This document shows, in pieces, positions 46,554-57,957 of a DNA stretch of 64,000 nt. Within the stretch, counting starts at the first letter, position 1; each line of letters opens with the position of its first letter. The translations under genes and the position numbers were made by a program. The DNA lies in assembly GCF_015354055.1 (NCBI RefSeq), contig NZ_JACHTM010000002.1:434001-498000 (forward strand). The letters are read 5' to 3'. The notes beneath the pieces are model-generated. The model searched no databases. It was not told the DNA's origin and worked only from the letters and a program-made list of their open reading frames with translations. Source of the DNA: Thermaurantiacus tibetensis (GTDB lineage: Bacteria > Pseudomonadota > Alphaproteobacteria > Sphingomonadales > Sphingomonadaceae).

Positions 46554-47291
46554 TCAGGCTTCGGGCCGCGGCGGGCCAGCGTAGCGCTTCTCGAGGAACC
46601 GGCCCTCCACCTCGAGCGCTTCGAGGCGCTCCTGGGCAAGACGGTGGTTGAGGCGCTCGAGCTCGGCGCCGACGAGGCGCAGCCCCTCGCGCAGGTGGAG
46701 CGAGGCCTCGGGGTCGCGCGCGCGGACGCCTGCCGGCACGGCCTCCCAGGTCTCGATGAGGCGCGGGAGGTGGTCGGCCATGAGCCGCCGCGCCTCGGCC
46801 ACCTCGGGGCGTTCGGGCGGAAGCGCGGCAAGCTCGGGCCCGAGCGTGTCGAGCTGGTAGAGGATCCGGTCCAGCTCGCGCCGCGCCGGCGCGGGAAGGA
46901 GCGGCCGCTTCCCATCGAGCCACTGGTCGAGCCGGGGGGCGAGGTCGCGCGCGGCCACGCCCTCGAAGCGGGGCCGCTCCTCGGGGCCGGGGCTGCCCGG
47001 AAGGCGGACGACGACGAGCGTCGCGAACAGCATGAGGAGCGGGACGATGAGGAGGCCCCAGAAGCCGAGCGGCATGACGAGGCCCGAGAAGGCGAAGGCG
47101 CCGATCACGATGGCGACCCAGCTGCCCACCACCCATAGCAGCTTGTTGACGATGCGCCGCACCTTCCGGCGCCGGCGCACGCGGCGGACCTCGCGCGACT
47201 CCGAGCGCGCGCGCACGCCCTCGAGGAGGAGTTCCGCCTTGAGGAGCGCCTGCTCCGACTCGCGCGCGGTTGCAGGAGGGCGGCCGGGCAC
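46554..47291 (-). CDS. XpaC-like membrane protein
   Basis: The product has 245 residues with a GTG start one base after the telA stop. An Arg-rich N-terminus (RRVRRRRKVRRIVNKLLW) precedes two membrane helices (about 53-92), then a cytoplasmic helical domain to the end (LDRILYQLDTL, LERLNHRLAQERLEALEVEG). Order and architecture match the XpaC/DUF family usually encoded beside TelA. The family name refers to indolyl phosphate hydrolysis but the true role is unknown. The call rests mainly on context. Confidence 0.65.
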   Translation of the reverse strand: MPGRPPATARESEQALLKAELLLEGVRARSESREVRRVRRRRKVRRIVNKLLWVVGSWVAIVIGAFAFSGLVMPLGFWGLLIVPLLMLFATLVVVRLPGSPGPEERPRFEGVAARDLAPRLDQWLDGKRPLLPAPARRELDRILYQLDTLGPELAALPPERPEVAEARRLMADHLPRLIETWEAVPAGVRARDPEASLHLREGLRLVGAELERLNHRLAQERLEALEVEGRFLEKRYAGPPRPEA

Positions 47292-47292
47292 G

Positions 47293-48468
47293 TCAGCCCT
47301 TCAGCGGCTCGAACGGCGACTCGGCGCCCTGGGCCGCCCCTTCCGCCCGGGCGATGTAGCCGCGCGACTTCTCCACCTCGTCGGTGAGCGCGTCCACCGT
47401 CTGCTTCATCGAGGCCAGCGCCTGCATCTTGAACTGGTCGATCGAATCCATGGTGGCGTAGATGTTGGCGAAGGCCTGCTTCAGCGTCTCGAGCGGGATG
47501 GTGGACGAGGCCGCCTGCTTGTGGATCTCGCCCGTCTGGGTGCGGAGCATCGTGCCGGTGGCGTCGATGACGTTCGCCGTCGTCTGGTTGAGGGCGGTGA
47601 TCTGGTCGAGCACCAGCTTCTGGTTGGTGAGCGCCTGGGCGACGGTGACGGCGGTGCGCAGGGCGGCCACCGTGGTTGTCGAGGCGCGGTCCACGCCCTT
47701 CACCAGCTCCTGGTTGTTCTTCTTGACGAGGTCGAGCGCGAGATAGCCCTGCACCGTGACCGCCATCTGGGTCAGGAGATCGGTGGTGCGCTGGCGGGTG
47801 TAGAAGAGCGCGGATTCGCGGATGGCCCGGGCCTTCTCCGGGTCGGTCGCCTCAAGCTCCATGGCCTTCGCCTCGAGTTTCGCATCGAGCGTCTTCGAGA
47901 CGTGGATCATCTGCTCGAGCTTGCCCATCGTCTCCCAGAGCTTGCGCCGCTCGACGTCGATCGCGGCGTTGTCGCGCAGAAGCTCGTCCTTGCCGCTCGC
48001 AAGCCGGTCGAGGATGGCGGCGATGTGGCTCTGCGCCGACCGGTAGCTGTCGAAATAGGCCCGCGCCTTGCTGCCGAAGGGGATGATGCCGAAGAGCCTG
48101 CGCGGCGCAAGCAGCGAGCCGCGCTTCGCCGGGTCGAGATCCTCGACCGTGCGGCGGAGCTCGGAGAGATCCGCGCCGATCCTGGTCTCCCGGTCCATCG
48201 CCTTCACCGGCCGGTCGAGGAAGCGGTTCGAATGGCCGGCGGCCTCGGCGATCTGGGCGCGGCCGAGACTGGCAATCGCATCCACGCGCTTGCCGAACTC
48301 GGGGCTGTTGGCGTCCTGGGCGACGAGGTCGGCGACGAATTCGTCGACCTTGGCCTCGAGCTTCGTCTTCTCCGCATCCGAAAGGGGCACGAGCCCTGCG
48401 GCCTTCTCGGGCTCGACGGTCATCACCGGTGGCGGGGCCTCGAGCGTGAGCCTGGTCTCGGTCGTCAT
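47293..48468 (-). CDS. telA: TelA/KlaA-family (toxic anion resistance) protein
   Basis: Cytoplasmic helical protein of 391 residues. Recognised by ALFYTRQRTTDLLTQMAVTV and QGYLALDLVKKNNQELVKGVDRA, typical of TelA, followed by TANVIDATGTMLRTQ. The family is linked to tellurite and cell-envelope stress, though the mechanism is unclear. Its start overlaps the S9 peptidase stop by four bases, and the XpaC-like gene follows after one base. Confidence 0.9.
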   Translation of the reverse strand: MTTETRLTLEAPPPVMTVEPEKAAGLVPLSDAEKTKLEAKVDEFVADLVAQDANSPEFGKRVDAIASLGRAQIAEAAGHSNRFLDRPVKAMDRETRIGADLSELRRTVEDLDPAKRGSLLAPRRLFGIIPFGSKARAYFDSYRSAQSHIAAILDRLASGKDELLRDNAAIDVERRKLWETMGKLEQMIHVSKTLDAKLEAKAMELEATDPEKARAIRESALFYTRQRTTDLLTQMAVTVQGYLALDLVKKNNQELVKGVDRASTTTVAALRTAVTVAQALTNQKLVLDQITALNQTTANVIDATGTMLRTQTGEIHKQAASSTIPLETLKQAFANIYATMDSIDQFKMQALASMKQTVDALTDEVEKSRGYIARAEGAAQGAESPFEPLKG

Positions 48469-50747
48469 CCGTTCGTCCCCTTGGCAGGCGCCGCCTCTCG
48501 GGGCTCCATGTGGCCCTTGCCGGCGTGTCCGCAAGGGGCGGTCCCGGCGCGCTGCGGCAGGCACAGCGACCGCTCGAGAAAGGCGAGGATGGTCGTCCAC
48601 ATGTGGGTGGCAAGCGCCGGCTCGCGGATGGCGTGGGTCTGGCCGGGGTAGACCATGGTCTCGAATGGCCGGCCCGCTGCCTGGAGCGCGGCCATGAGCT
48701 TTGCCGAATGGTCGAAGACCACGTTGTCGTCGGCAAGGCCGTGGAGGAGAAGGAGCGGGCGCGCAAGGCGTGCGGCATCCGGCACGATCGCGCTCGCGTC
48801 ATAGGGGGCAGGGTCGCGCGCGGGGTTCCCGAGGTAGCGCTCGGTGTAGTGGGTGTCGTAGAGCCGCCAGTCGGTGACCGGCGCGCCCGCCACTCCGGCC
48901 GCGAAGGCCTCCGGCGCCTTCGTCATCAGCCTGAGCGCCATGTAGCCGCCGTAGGACCAGCCGTAGACCGCCACCCGGTCCGGGTCGACGAAGGGCTGCT
49001 GCCTGAGCCAGGCGAGCCCCGCGAGCTGGTCCTCCACCTCGACCGTGCCGAGCCGCCGGTGGATGGGGAATTCGAAGGCCGTCCCGCGGTTGGCGCTGCC
49101 GCGGTTGTCGATCTGGAAGACGACGAAGCCGCGGCGCACGAGATACTGGTGGAGCATCGCGCCCCACTGCCGCCGCACCCGCTGCACGCCGGGGCCGCCG
49201 TAGACCTCGAGAAAGACCGGCGCCCGCGCGCCCGCAGCAAGGCCGGGCGGCACCAGCATCATCCAGTGCAAGAGCTGCCCGTCGGCAGCCTTGAGGGTGC
49301 CGAAGCGCGGCAGCACATGGGCCTCGGCATAGGGGGCGTAGGGCGTGTCCTCGAGCCGGTTCTCGGCGATCCAGAAGCGGCGCACGCCTTCGCGGTCCAC
49401 GAGCGAGACCTGCGGCGGCTGCGCCGGCGACGAGGCGGTCACCAGCGCAACCGTGCCGCGCTCGTCCATCACCGCCTCGGCCGACATGCCGGCGGGCGAG
49501 ATCCGGCGGGGCCGGCCGCGCCCGTCGAGCCTGACGGCATAGAGCGCCTTCTCGAGCGGCGTCTCGAAGAAGCCCGTCACGAAGGCGAGGCCGGCTCCCT
49601 CGTCGACGGCGAGGAGCTCGTCCACCACGTGCGGCCCGCGGGTGATCTGCACCAGCCGCCGGCCGTCGAAGCGGTAGAGATGCGAGAAGCCGTCGCGCTC
49701 GGAGGTCCAGAGGAAGCCGCCGTCGCGCAGGAGCTTCAGGTTGTCGTGGAGGTTGGTCCAGGCCGTCGCGGTCTCGGAGAGGATGCGGCGGCTCCGGCCG
49801 GTGGCGGCGTCCACGTCCAGCAGGTCGATCCGGCTCTGGTCGCGCGGCTGCGTCTGGACGAGGAGGCGCGAGGGCGACGCCCAGGTCACCCGGGCGAGGT
49901 AGATGTCGGGGTCCGGCCCGAGGTCGACCATCACGGGCGCGCCCCCGTCGAGCGCGCGGATCTCGAGCGACACCCGGGCGTTGGCCGTGCCGGCGAAGGG
50001 GTAGCGCTGCGCGGTCACGCGCGTGCCGTCGGAGCCGATCGCCGCCCTGACGGCCGTGGCGACGGCGCGCTCGTCCACCCGGGTCACGGCGAGGCGCGCG
50101 GAATCGGGGGACCACCACTGCCCCGTCATCCGCTTCATTTCCTCCTGGGCCACGAACTCGGCCTGGCCGTAGAAGACCGGCCCCTCCCCCTCCGTCGTGA
50201 CGGCGCGCTCGCTGCCGGTCGCGATCTCGGTCACGAAGAGGTTGGCCCCGCGCGCGTAGGAGACGAAGCGTCCGTCGGGCGAGAGCTTCGCGTCCACCTC
50301 GCTCTCCTCCGAGCGGGTGAGGCGGCGGGCCGGGCCGTCAAGCGGCTGGAGCCAGAGGTCGCCGTCGAGCGGGACGAGAAGGGCGCGGCCGTCGGGCGCC
50401 CAGCGATACTCGACGATGCCGCGCGCACTCGCGAGGCGCGCACGCTCGCGCCGCTGGAGCTCGGCCTCGGAGAGGCTCGCGGGCGCGGGCGAGAGCGCCA
50501 GGCTGTCGACCGCGAGACGCTCGGCGCCGGTTGACACCTCGCGCACCCAGAGGTCGGACCTGAGCGGGTCCTCGGCGCGGGGCTTGAGGTAGGCGACATG
50601 CCGCCCGTCGGGCGAGAGGGTGAGAGCGCGGGGCACGGTGCCGGAGAGCGGCGGGCTTGCGAACACCCGCTCGAGCGGGAGGTCGCGCGCGGTCGTGGCA
50701 TTCCCCATCAGCATTGCCCCCACGAGAAGCCCGAGTGCCTGCCGCAT
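48465..50747 (-). CDS. S9B dipeptidyl-peptidase IV-like serine peptidase (exported)
   Basis: The product has 760 residues: a signal peptide (about 1-20), a beta-propeller (SPDGRHVAYLKPR, LSPDGRFVSYARGANL, EEMKRMTGQWWSPDSARLAV) and a C-terminal alpha/beta-hydrolase domain. The catalytic Ser is in YGWSYGGYMAL, Asp in LLHGLADDNVVF and His in PGQTHAIREP. The GWSYGGY and EMKRMTG patterns favour the DPP IV subgroup that removes Xaa-Pro dipeptides. It is the first gene of the four-gene operon ending with the M16 peptidase. Confidence 0.93.
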   Translation of the reverse strand: MRQALGLLVGAMLMGNATTARDLPLERVFASPPLSGTVPRALTLSPDGRHVAYLKPRAEDPLRSDLWVREVSTGAERLAVDSLALSPAPASLSEAELQRRERARLASARGIVEYRWAPDGRALLVPLDGDLWLQPLDGPARRLTRSEESEVDAKLSPDGRFVSYARGANLFVTEIATGSERAVTTEGEGPVFYGQAEFVAQEEMKRMTGQWWSPDSARLAVTRVDERAVATAVRAAIGSDGTRVTAQRYPFAGTANARVSLEIRALDGGAPVMVDLGPDPDIYLARVTWASPSRLLVQTQPRDQSRIDLLDVDAATGRSRRILSETATAWTNLHDNLKLLRDGGFLWTSERDGFSHLYRFDGRRLVQITRGPHVVDELLAVDEGAGLAFVTGFFETPLEKALYAVRLDGRGRPRRISPAGMSAEAVMDERGTVALVTASSPAQPPQVSLVDREGVRRFWIAENRLEDTPYAPYAEAHVLPRFGTLKAADGQLLHWMMLVPPGLAAGARAPVFLEVYGGPGVQRVRRQWGAMLHQYLVRRGFVVFQIDNRGSANRGTAFEFPIHRRLGTVEVEDQLAGLAWLRQQPFVDPDRVAVYGWSYGGYMALRLMTKAPEAFAAGVAGAPVTDWRLYDTHYTERYLGNPARDPAPYDASAIVPDAARLARPLLLLHGLADDNVVFDHSAKLMAALQAAGRPFETMVYPGQTHAIREPALATHMWTTILAFLERSLCLPQRAGTAPCGHAGKGHMEPREAAPAKGTNG

Positions 50748-50960
50748 CCCTTCCCCTTCGCGCGCGCCCGGGCCGGATGCGCCCGGCCATCCGCGGCTCT
50801 TGTGACGCCTCGTGCGGGTCTCGGCAACCGCCGTGCCGCATCGGGCCGCGCCACCGAAGGGGCGTTTGGCACGTGCCGCGCGAGGCTTGCGCTGCCCGGC
50901 CGCCGCTGCTAGGCGCCCGGCGCTACCCGAGGCGGGGCGTGCCCCGCGCTCCCCTGACGT

Positions 50961-51047
50961 GCGGTCGTGGCGGAACTGGTAGACGCGCAGCGTTGAGGTC
51001 GCTGTGGCCGAAAGGCCGTGGAAGTTCGAGTCTTCTCGACCGCACCA
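50961..51047 (+). tRNA. tRNA-Leu (anticodon GAG)
   Basis: A type II tRNA with a long variable arm: acceptor GCGGTCG/CGACCGC, anticodon stem CAGCG/CGCTG around loop TTGAGGT giving GAG, variable arm TGGCC-GAAA-GGCCG, T loop TTCGAGT, discriminator A and encoded CCA. Confidence 0.95.
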
Positions 51048-51105
51048 TCCATCGACGGGTTGCGAGGCGCCCTGCGCGCGGGCGGGATGGCAGGGGGCAA
51101 CGCAG

Positions 51106-53952
<2,847 letters not shown>

Positions 53953-54136
53953 CGGGCGCGCACCGGAAGGAAGGGGGTTCGACTCATGGCCGCCTGCGTT
54001 CCATCGCCGTTTCCGATTAGGGGGACGGAGGCAGGATGCGCCAGCCCGCCGGCAAAGGCCAGCGGCTACCGGTGACGCAGGCGCGGATGACGGAGCCGGT
54101 GCCGCCGGGCGCGACAGGCCCGGCGGCCGGAGCCGC

Positions 54137-54793
54137 TCAGGCGGCGAGGGCGTCGCGGCGGCGACGGAGCGCGCCGCCCACCAGGCCGAAGCCGGCGATC
54201 AGCATCGCCCAGGTCGCGGGCTCGGGGATGACTCCCGCCGCGCCGATCTGGATCTTGTCGAAGGCGCCGGCCTCGTAGGCGATGGGATTGAAGAACGTGC
54301 CGCCATCGGTGCGGACCTGCAGGCGCACCTCGTCGAAGGTGGCGCCGGAGAAGCCGTACCAGACCCCGCCGCCCAGGTACACCGGGACAGCGCCGGCAAC
54401 GCCGGTCGCGATCGAAACGCCGCCCAACAGCACATCATAGTAGAGGACGGGCGAACCGCCGAACCAGCCGCTCCCGGCGAGGAACTGGACCGCATCGACG
54501 GGCCCGCCGAAGGTGAGCCTGGTGTAGCCATTGCTGCCGCCATCGGGATACCAGCTCTGGTTGCCCTCGAGGACGGGGCCGGTGAACCAGATGCTGCCCG
54601 GAGTCCCCACATAGGTCGCGGTGATTCCATCCTCGGTGTAGCCCGAGGCGCCGGGATAGCCGACGCTCGGTGCAGCGAGCTCGAAGGTGTTGGTGGCCGT
54701 GACCGTGCCGATGAACGGCGCGGTGTGGACGGTGAGCGCATGGGCCGAGGTGGCCGCGGCGACGAGCGCGACGGCGGCAAGCAATCTCCGCAT
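54137..54793 (-). CDS. PEP-CTERM exported protein
   Basis: The product has 218 residues: a signal peptide ([14 protein letters not shown]), a beta-rich mature domain starting [19 protein letters not shown], and a C-terminal sorting signal [18 protein letters not shown] followed by an Arg cluster. PEP-CTERM proteins are processed by exosortase and tied to the cell surface or extracellular polysaccharide. It is the intact paralogue of the gene at 55931; the two share long segments and flank purU. No exosortase is in the window. Confidence 0.88.
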   Translation of the reverse strand: MRRLLAAVALVAAATSAHALTVHTAPFIGTVTATNTFELAAPSVGYPGASGYTEDGITATYVGTPGSIWFTGPVLEGNQSWYPDGGSNGYTRLTFGGPVDAVQFLAGSGWFGGSPVLYYDVLLGGVSIATGVAGAVPVYLGGGVWYGFSGATFDEVRLQVRTDGGTFFNPIAYEAGAFDKIQIGAAGVIPEPATWAMLIAGFGLVGGALRRRRDALAA

Positions 54794-54950
54794 CTTCTGT
54801 TCCCCTGTTTGCGGTGGCACTTCGCCAGCGGCAGAAAAGGTTATGACGGTGCCGGCGCCCAGTCAAGTTTTATTCACGCGCGTTAAGGATGAGGGTGGAC
54901 AGGATCTTGCCGACCGTCGCCGGGCGGGGCCCCGTCGCGCGCGTCCGCCC

Positions 54951-55802
54951 TCAGGCGAAGACCACGGTGCGGCCGTTGTCGAGGAAGATCCGCTGCTCGG
55001 CGTGCCACTTGACCGCGCGGGAGAGCACGCTCGCTTCCGTCTCGCGGCCAAGCGCGGCCATCTCGGCAGCGGTCGTCTCGTGCGTCACCCGGCGGATGTC
55101 CTGCTCGATGATCGGGCCCTCGTCGAGCGCCTCGGTCACATAGTGGGCGGTTGCGCCGATGAGCTTCACGCCCCGGGCATGGGCCTGCTGGTAGGGCCGG
55201 GCGCCCCTGAAGCTCGGCAGGAAGCTGTGGTGGATGTTGATGCAGCGGCCGGCGAGCCGGGCAGCAAGACCGGGCGAAAGCACCTGCATGTAGCGGGCGA
55301 GCACGAGGAGTTCGGCGCCCGTCTCCGCCATCAGCGCCTCGAGCGCGGCCTCCTGCGCGGCCCGTGTCTCGGCCGTCACGGCGAGATGGTGGAAGGGAAG
55401 CCCATGCCACTCCGTCACGGCGCGGAGATCCGGGTGGTTCGAGACCACCCCGGTGATGCGGATGGGGAGCTGGCCGATCCGGGTCTTGTGGAGAAGGTCG
55501 AGGAGGCAGTGGTCGGCCTTCGAGACCGCGACCAGAACCGGCAGCTTCGCGGCCTGGTCGGCCAGCGTGAAGGCAAGCCCGAGCGAGTGCACGAATGGTG
55601 CGAGGAGGAGGGGAAGCCGCGGTGCTGCGTCCGCGGTTCCGGCAAGTTCCATCCGGACGAAGAAGATGCCCGTCTCGGGGTCGCCCCACAGGCGCGCCTC
55701 GCGGATGTCCCAGCCGTCGGCGGCGAGCGCGGGGGCGACCTCGGCGAGGATTCCGGGGCGGTCCGGGCAGGTGAAGCGGAGGATGCGGCGGGCGGCGGCC
55801 AT
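54951..55802 (-). CDS. purU: Formyltetrahydrofolate deformylase
   Basis: Hydrolyses 10-formyl-THF to formate and THF, supplying formate for PurT or balancing one-carbon pools. The product is 283 residues from ATG 55802; an in-frame ATG 12 bases earlier is equally possible because neither has a clear ribosome site. An N-terminal ACT domain (LRFTCPDRPGILAEVAPAL) is followed by the formyltransferase fold with INIHHSFLPSFRGARPYQQA and the catalytic HYVTEALDEGPIIEQD. It lies between two paralogous PEP-CTERM genes. Confidence 0.95.
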   Translation of the reverse strand: MAAARRILRFTCPDRPGILAEVAPALAADGWDIREARLWGDPETGIFFVRMELAGTADAAPRLPLLLAPFVHSLGLAFTLADQAAKLPVLVAVSKADHCLLDLLHKTRIGQLPIRITGVVSNHPDLRAVTEWHGLPFHHLAVTAETRAAQEAALEALMAETGAELLVLARYMQVLSPGLAARLAGRCINIHHSFLPSFRGARPYQQAHARGVKLIGATAHYVTEALDEGPIIEQDIRRVTHETTAAEMAALGRETEASVLSRAVKWHAEQRIFLDNGRTVVFA

Positions 55803-55930
55803 GGCACCGGCCATGCCCGCGCCGGGCGCAGGGGGGCACGGGCATTTCCGCGAGGATTGCCGCGCCGATTGCCGCGCAGCGCGGGCCGCACTCTCCGGCG
55901 GAAGGAGGCGCGCAGCCCCGCTGCACCCGC

Positions 55931-56598
55931 TCAGGCGGCGAGCGCCTCGCGGCGGCGACGGAGCGCGCCGCCCACCAGGCCGAAGCCGGCAACGAGCAGC
56001 GCCCAGGTGCCGGGCTCGGGGATGACTCCCGCCGCGCCGATCTGGATCATGTCGAACGCGCCGGCCTCGTAGGCGACCGGGTCGAACGCCGCGCCGCCGT
56101 CGTTGCGGACCTGGAGACGGACCTCGTCGAAGGTGGCGCCCGAGAACCCGTACCAGAAGCCGCTGGAGCCGAACACCGCCCCCCCCCGGCGATGCCGGTG
56201 CCGATGGAGACGCCGCCGAGGAGCACGTCATAGAAGAGGAAAGGCGCGGGATCGAACCAGGCGTATCCGCTGCCGACGAGGAACTGGACGGCGCTGACCG
56301 GCCCGCCGAAGGTGAGCCGCGTGTAGCCATAGCCGCCGCCGTCCGGATACCAGGTCCTCGCGCCGTTCAACGGGAAGCCGAAGGTGATCGTGCCGGGGCG
56401 CCCCACATAGGTGGCGGTGATGCCCTGCTCGGTATAGCCCGCCGTGCCGTCGTAGCAGCAGCCGGCAGGAGCGGCTTCGAAAGCGTTGGTGGCGGTCACC
56501 ACCCCGATGAACGGGGCGGTGTGGACGGTGAGCGCATGGGCCGAGCTGGCCCCGGCGACGAGCGCGATGGCAGCGAGTGATCCTGCAAGCGGTTTCAT
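55931..56598 (-). pseudogene. PEP-CTERM exported protein, out of frame at a G9 run
   Basis: From ATG 56598 the first frame encodes a signal peptide (AAIALVAGASSAHA), [19 protein letters not shown] and [20 protein letters not shown], then leaves frame at a run of nine G (coding strand). The other frame continues [21 protein letters not shown] and ends with the sorting signal [18 protein letters not shown] plus Arg cluster. One more G, or two fewer, restores the frame. The intact paralogue at 54137 has no such run at that point. Possible phase-variable switch, real pseudogene or sequencing error. Confidence 0.8.
56179..56187. repeat. Homopolymeric C9/G9 tract inside a PEP-CTERM gene
   Basis: Nine consecutive C on the plus strand (G on the coding strand) at the exact point where the two halves of the gene change frame. 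Confidence 0.9.
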
Positions 56599-56773
56599 GA
56601 GCCCCCCGATCGATGCCGCCCCTTCGGCATCAAGTATCAACGGTATTGGCACAACTCCGGCGAGTCAAGTTTCGGCGGGTCCATGCAAGGGCATGGCGTT
56701 GACCGCCGCGCGGGTGGCCCGGTCGGTCCGCGTGCCGCGCGCATTTGCCCGCCAGAGCTGCTAAAGGCCTTCC

Positions 56774-57487
56774 ATGCGCCGGATACTGGCCCTGCTCCTC
56801 GTCGCGGCCTGTGCCGCGCCGGAGGCAGGCCCGGCGCCGGAGGTGCGGATGGTGGAGGCGGTCCACGGCTACGCCCGGCTCATCGGACCGGGAGAGGCAG
56901 ACGATGCGCGCGTGCTCGCCGCGCTCGCTGCCGTGCCGCGCGCCGCGTTCGTGCCGGGCGCGTGGCGCCACGCGGCAGATGAGGACCGGGCGCTTCCCAT
57001 CGCCCATGGCCAGACGATCAGCCAGCCGACCATCGTCGCGCTGATGACACACCTCCTCGCCCTGAAGCCCGGGGGCAGGGTGCTCGAGGTCGGCACCGGC
57101 TCGGGCTACCAGGCGGCCGTCCTCGCGGAAATGGGCGCGCGCGTGTTCTCGATCGAGATCATCCCCGAGCTTGCCGCCGAGGCGGCCGAGCGGCTGGAGC
57201 GGCTCGGCTATGGCACGGTTGCGGTCCGCACCGGCGATGGCGGCCTCGGCTGGCCGGAGGAGGCGCCGTTCGACGCCATCATCGTGACGGCCGCTGCCCC
57301 CCGGGTGCCGCCGGCGCTCGTCGAGCAACTGAAGCCGGGCGGGCGGATGGTCGTCCCGGTCGGGCCGGAGGGCGGGATCCAGCGGCTCATCCTCGTCACC
57401 CGGGCGGAGGATGGAGCGGTCTCCGAACGGACCGTGACGGACGTGCGCTTCGTACCGCTGACAGGCGCGGAAGCCAATGCCGGCTGA
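56774..57487 (+). CDS. pcm: Protein-L-isoaspartate O-methyltransferase, lipoprotein-like
   Basis: Methylates isoaspartyl residues for protein repair. The product has 237 residues. The SAM-binding motif VLEVGTGSGYQAAVLAEM, GDGGLGWPEEAPFDAIIV and the family ALPIAHGQTISQPTIVA segment are complete. Unusually, the N-terminus MRRILALLLVAACAAPE is a lipobox with Cys13, which suggests export as a lipoprotein, where SAM would be absent. Either the signal is real and the role differs, or the true start is a later codon. Confidence 0.88.
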   Translation: MRRILALLLVAACAAPEAGPAPEVRMVEAVHGYARLIGPGEADDARVLAALAAVPRAAFVPGAWRHAADEDRALPIAHGQTISQPTIVALMTHLLALKPGGRVLEVGTGSGYQAAVLAEMGARVFSIEIIPELAAEAAERLERLGYGTVAVRTGDGGLGWPEEAPFDAIIVTAAAPRVPPALVEQLKPGGRMVVPVGPEGGIQRLILVTRAEDGAVSERTVTDVRFVPLTGAEANAG

Positions 57488-57571
57488 CCCTCTCGGCTTG
57501 CGCAGGAGACCGGGCGGCGCGGAGGGGCCATGGCGGTCGCGGTTCTTCAGCCGGGAGACGGAGGAGGTGAC

Positions 57572-57949
57572 ATGTTCAGCCACGTGATGGTGGGCGCCAA
57601 CGACCTCGAGGCTTCGAAGGCCTTCTACGACGCCATCCTCGGCGCGCTCGGCCACCCGCCCGGCTTCGCCGACGGCAAGGGCCGCGTGTTCTGGATGACG
57701 CCGACCGGCATCTTCGCCATCACCATTCCGATTGACGGCAATCCCGCCTCCTGCGCCAACGGCGGCACGATCGGCTTTGCGGCTGCCTCGCCGGAGCAGG
57801 TGGACGCCTGGCACGCGGCCGGCGTGGCGGCGGGCGGCACGTCCATCGAGGATCCGCCGGGCGTGCGCGAGGGCCCGATGCGCCTCTACCTCGCCTATCT
57901 GCGCGACCCCGCCGGCAACAAGGTCTGCGCGCTCCACCGCATGGGCTGA
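57572..57949 (+). CDS. VOC/glyoxalase-like protein
   Basis: The product has 125 residues with an excellent ribosome site (GAGGAGG) before ATG 57572. A vicinal oxygen chelate fold is suggested by MFSHVMVGANDLEASKAFYDAIL at the N-terminus and YLRDPAGNKVCALHR at the C-terminus. Metal ligands are likely His4 and a C-terminal residue. The substrate is unknown. It is followed 8 bases later by the alcohol dehydrogenase. Confidence 0.85.
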   Translation: MFSHVMVGANDLEASKAFYDAILGALGHPPGFADGKGRVFWMTPTGIFAITIPIDGNPASCANGGTIGFAAASPEQVDAWHAAGVAAGGTSIEDPPGVREGPMRLYLAYLRDPAGNKVCALHRMG

Positions 57950-57957
57950 AGGCGGCG

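Noticed and set aside
53953-54136. An SOS box before uvrA
   Set aside because: Two GTTC elements occur (GTTCGAC and GTTCCA) but are 17 bases apart, not 7 as in the alphaproteobacterial LexA site.
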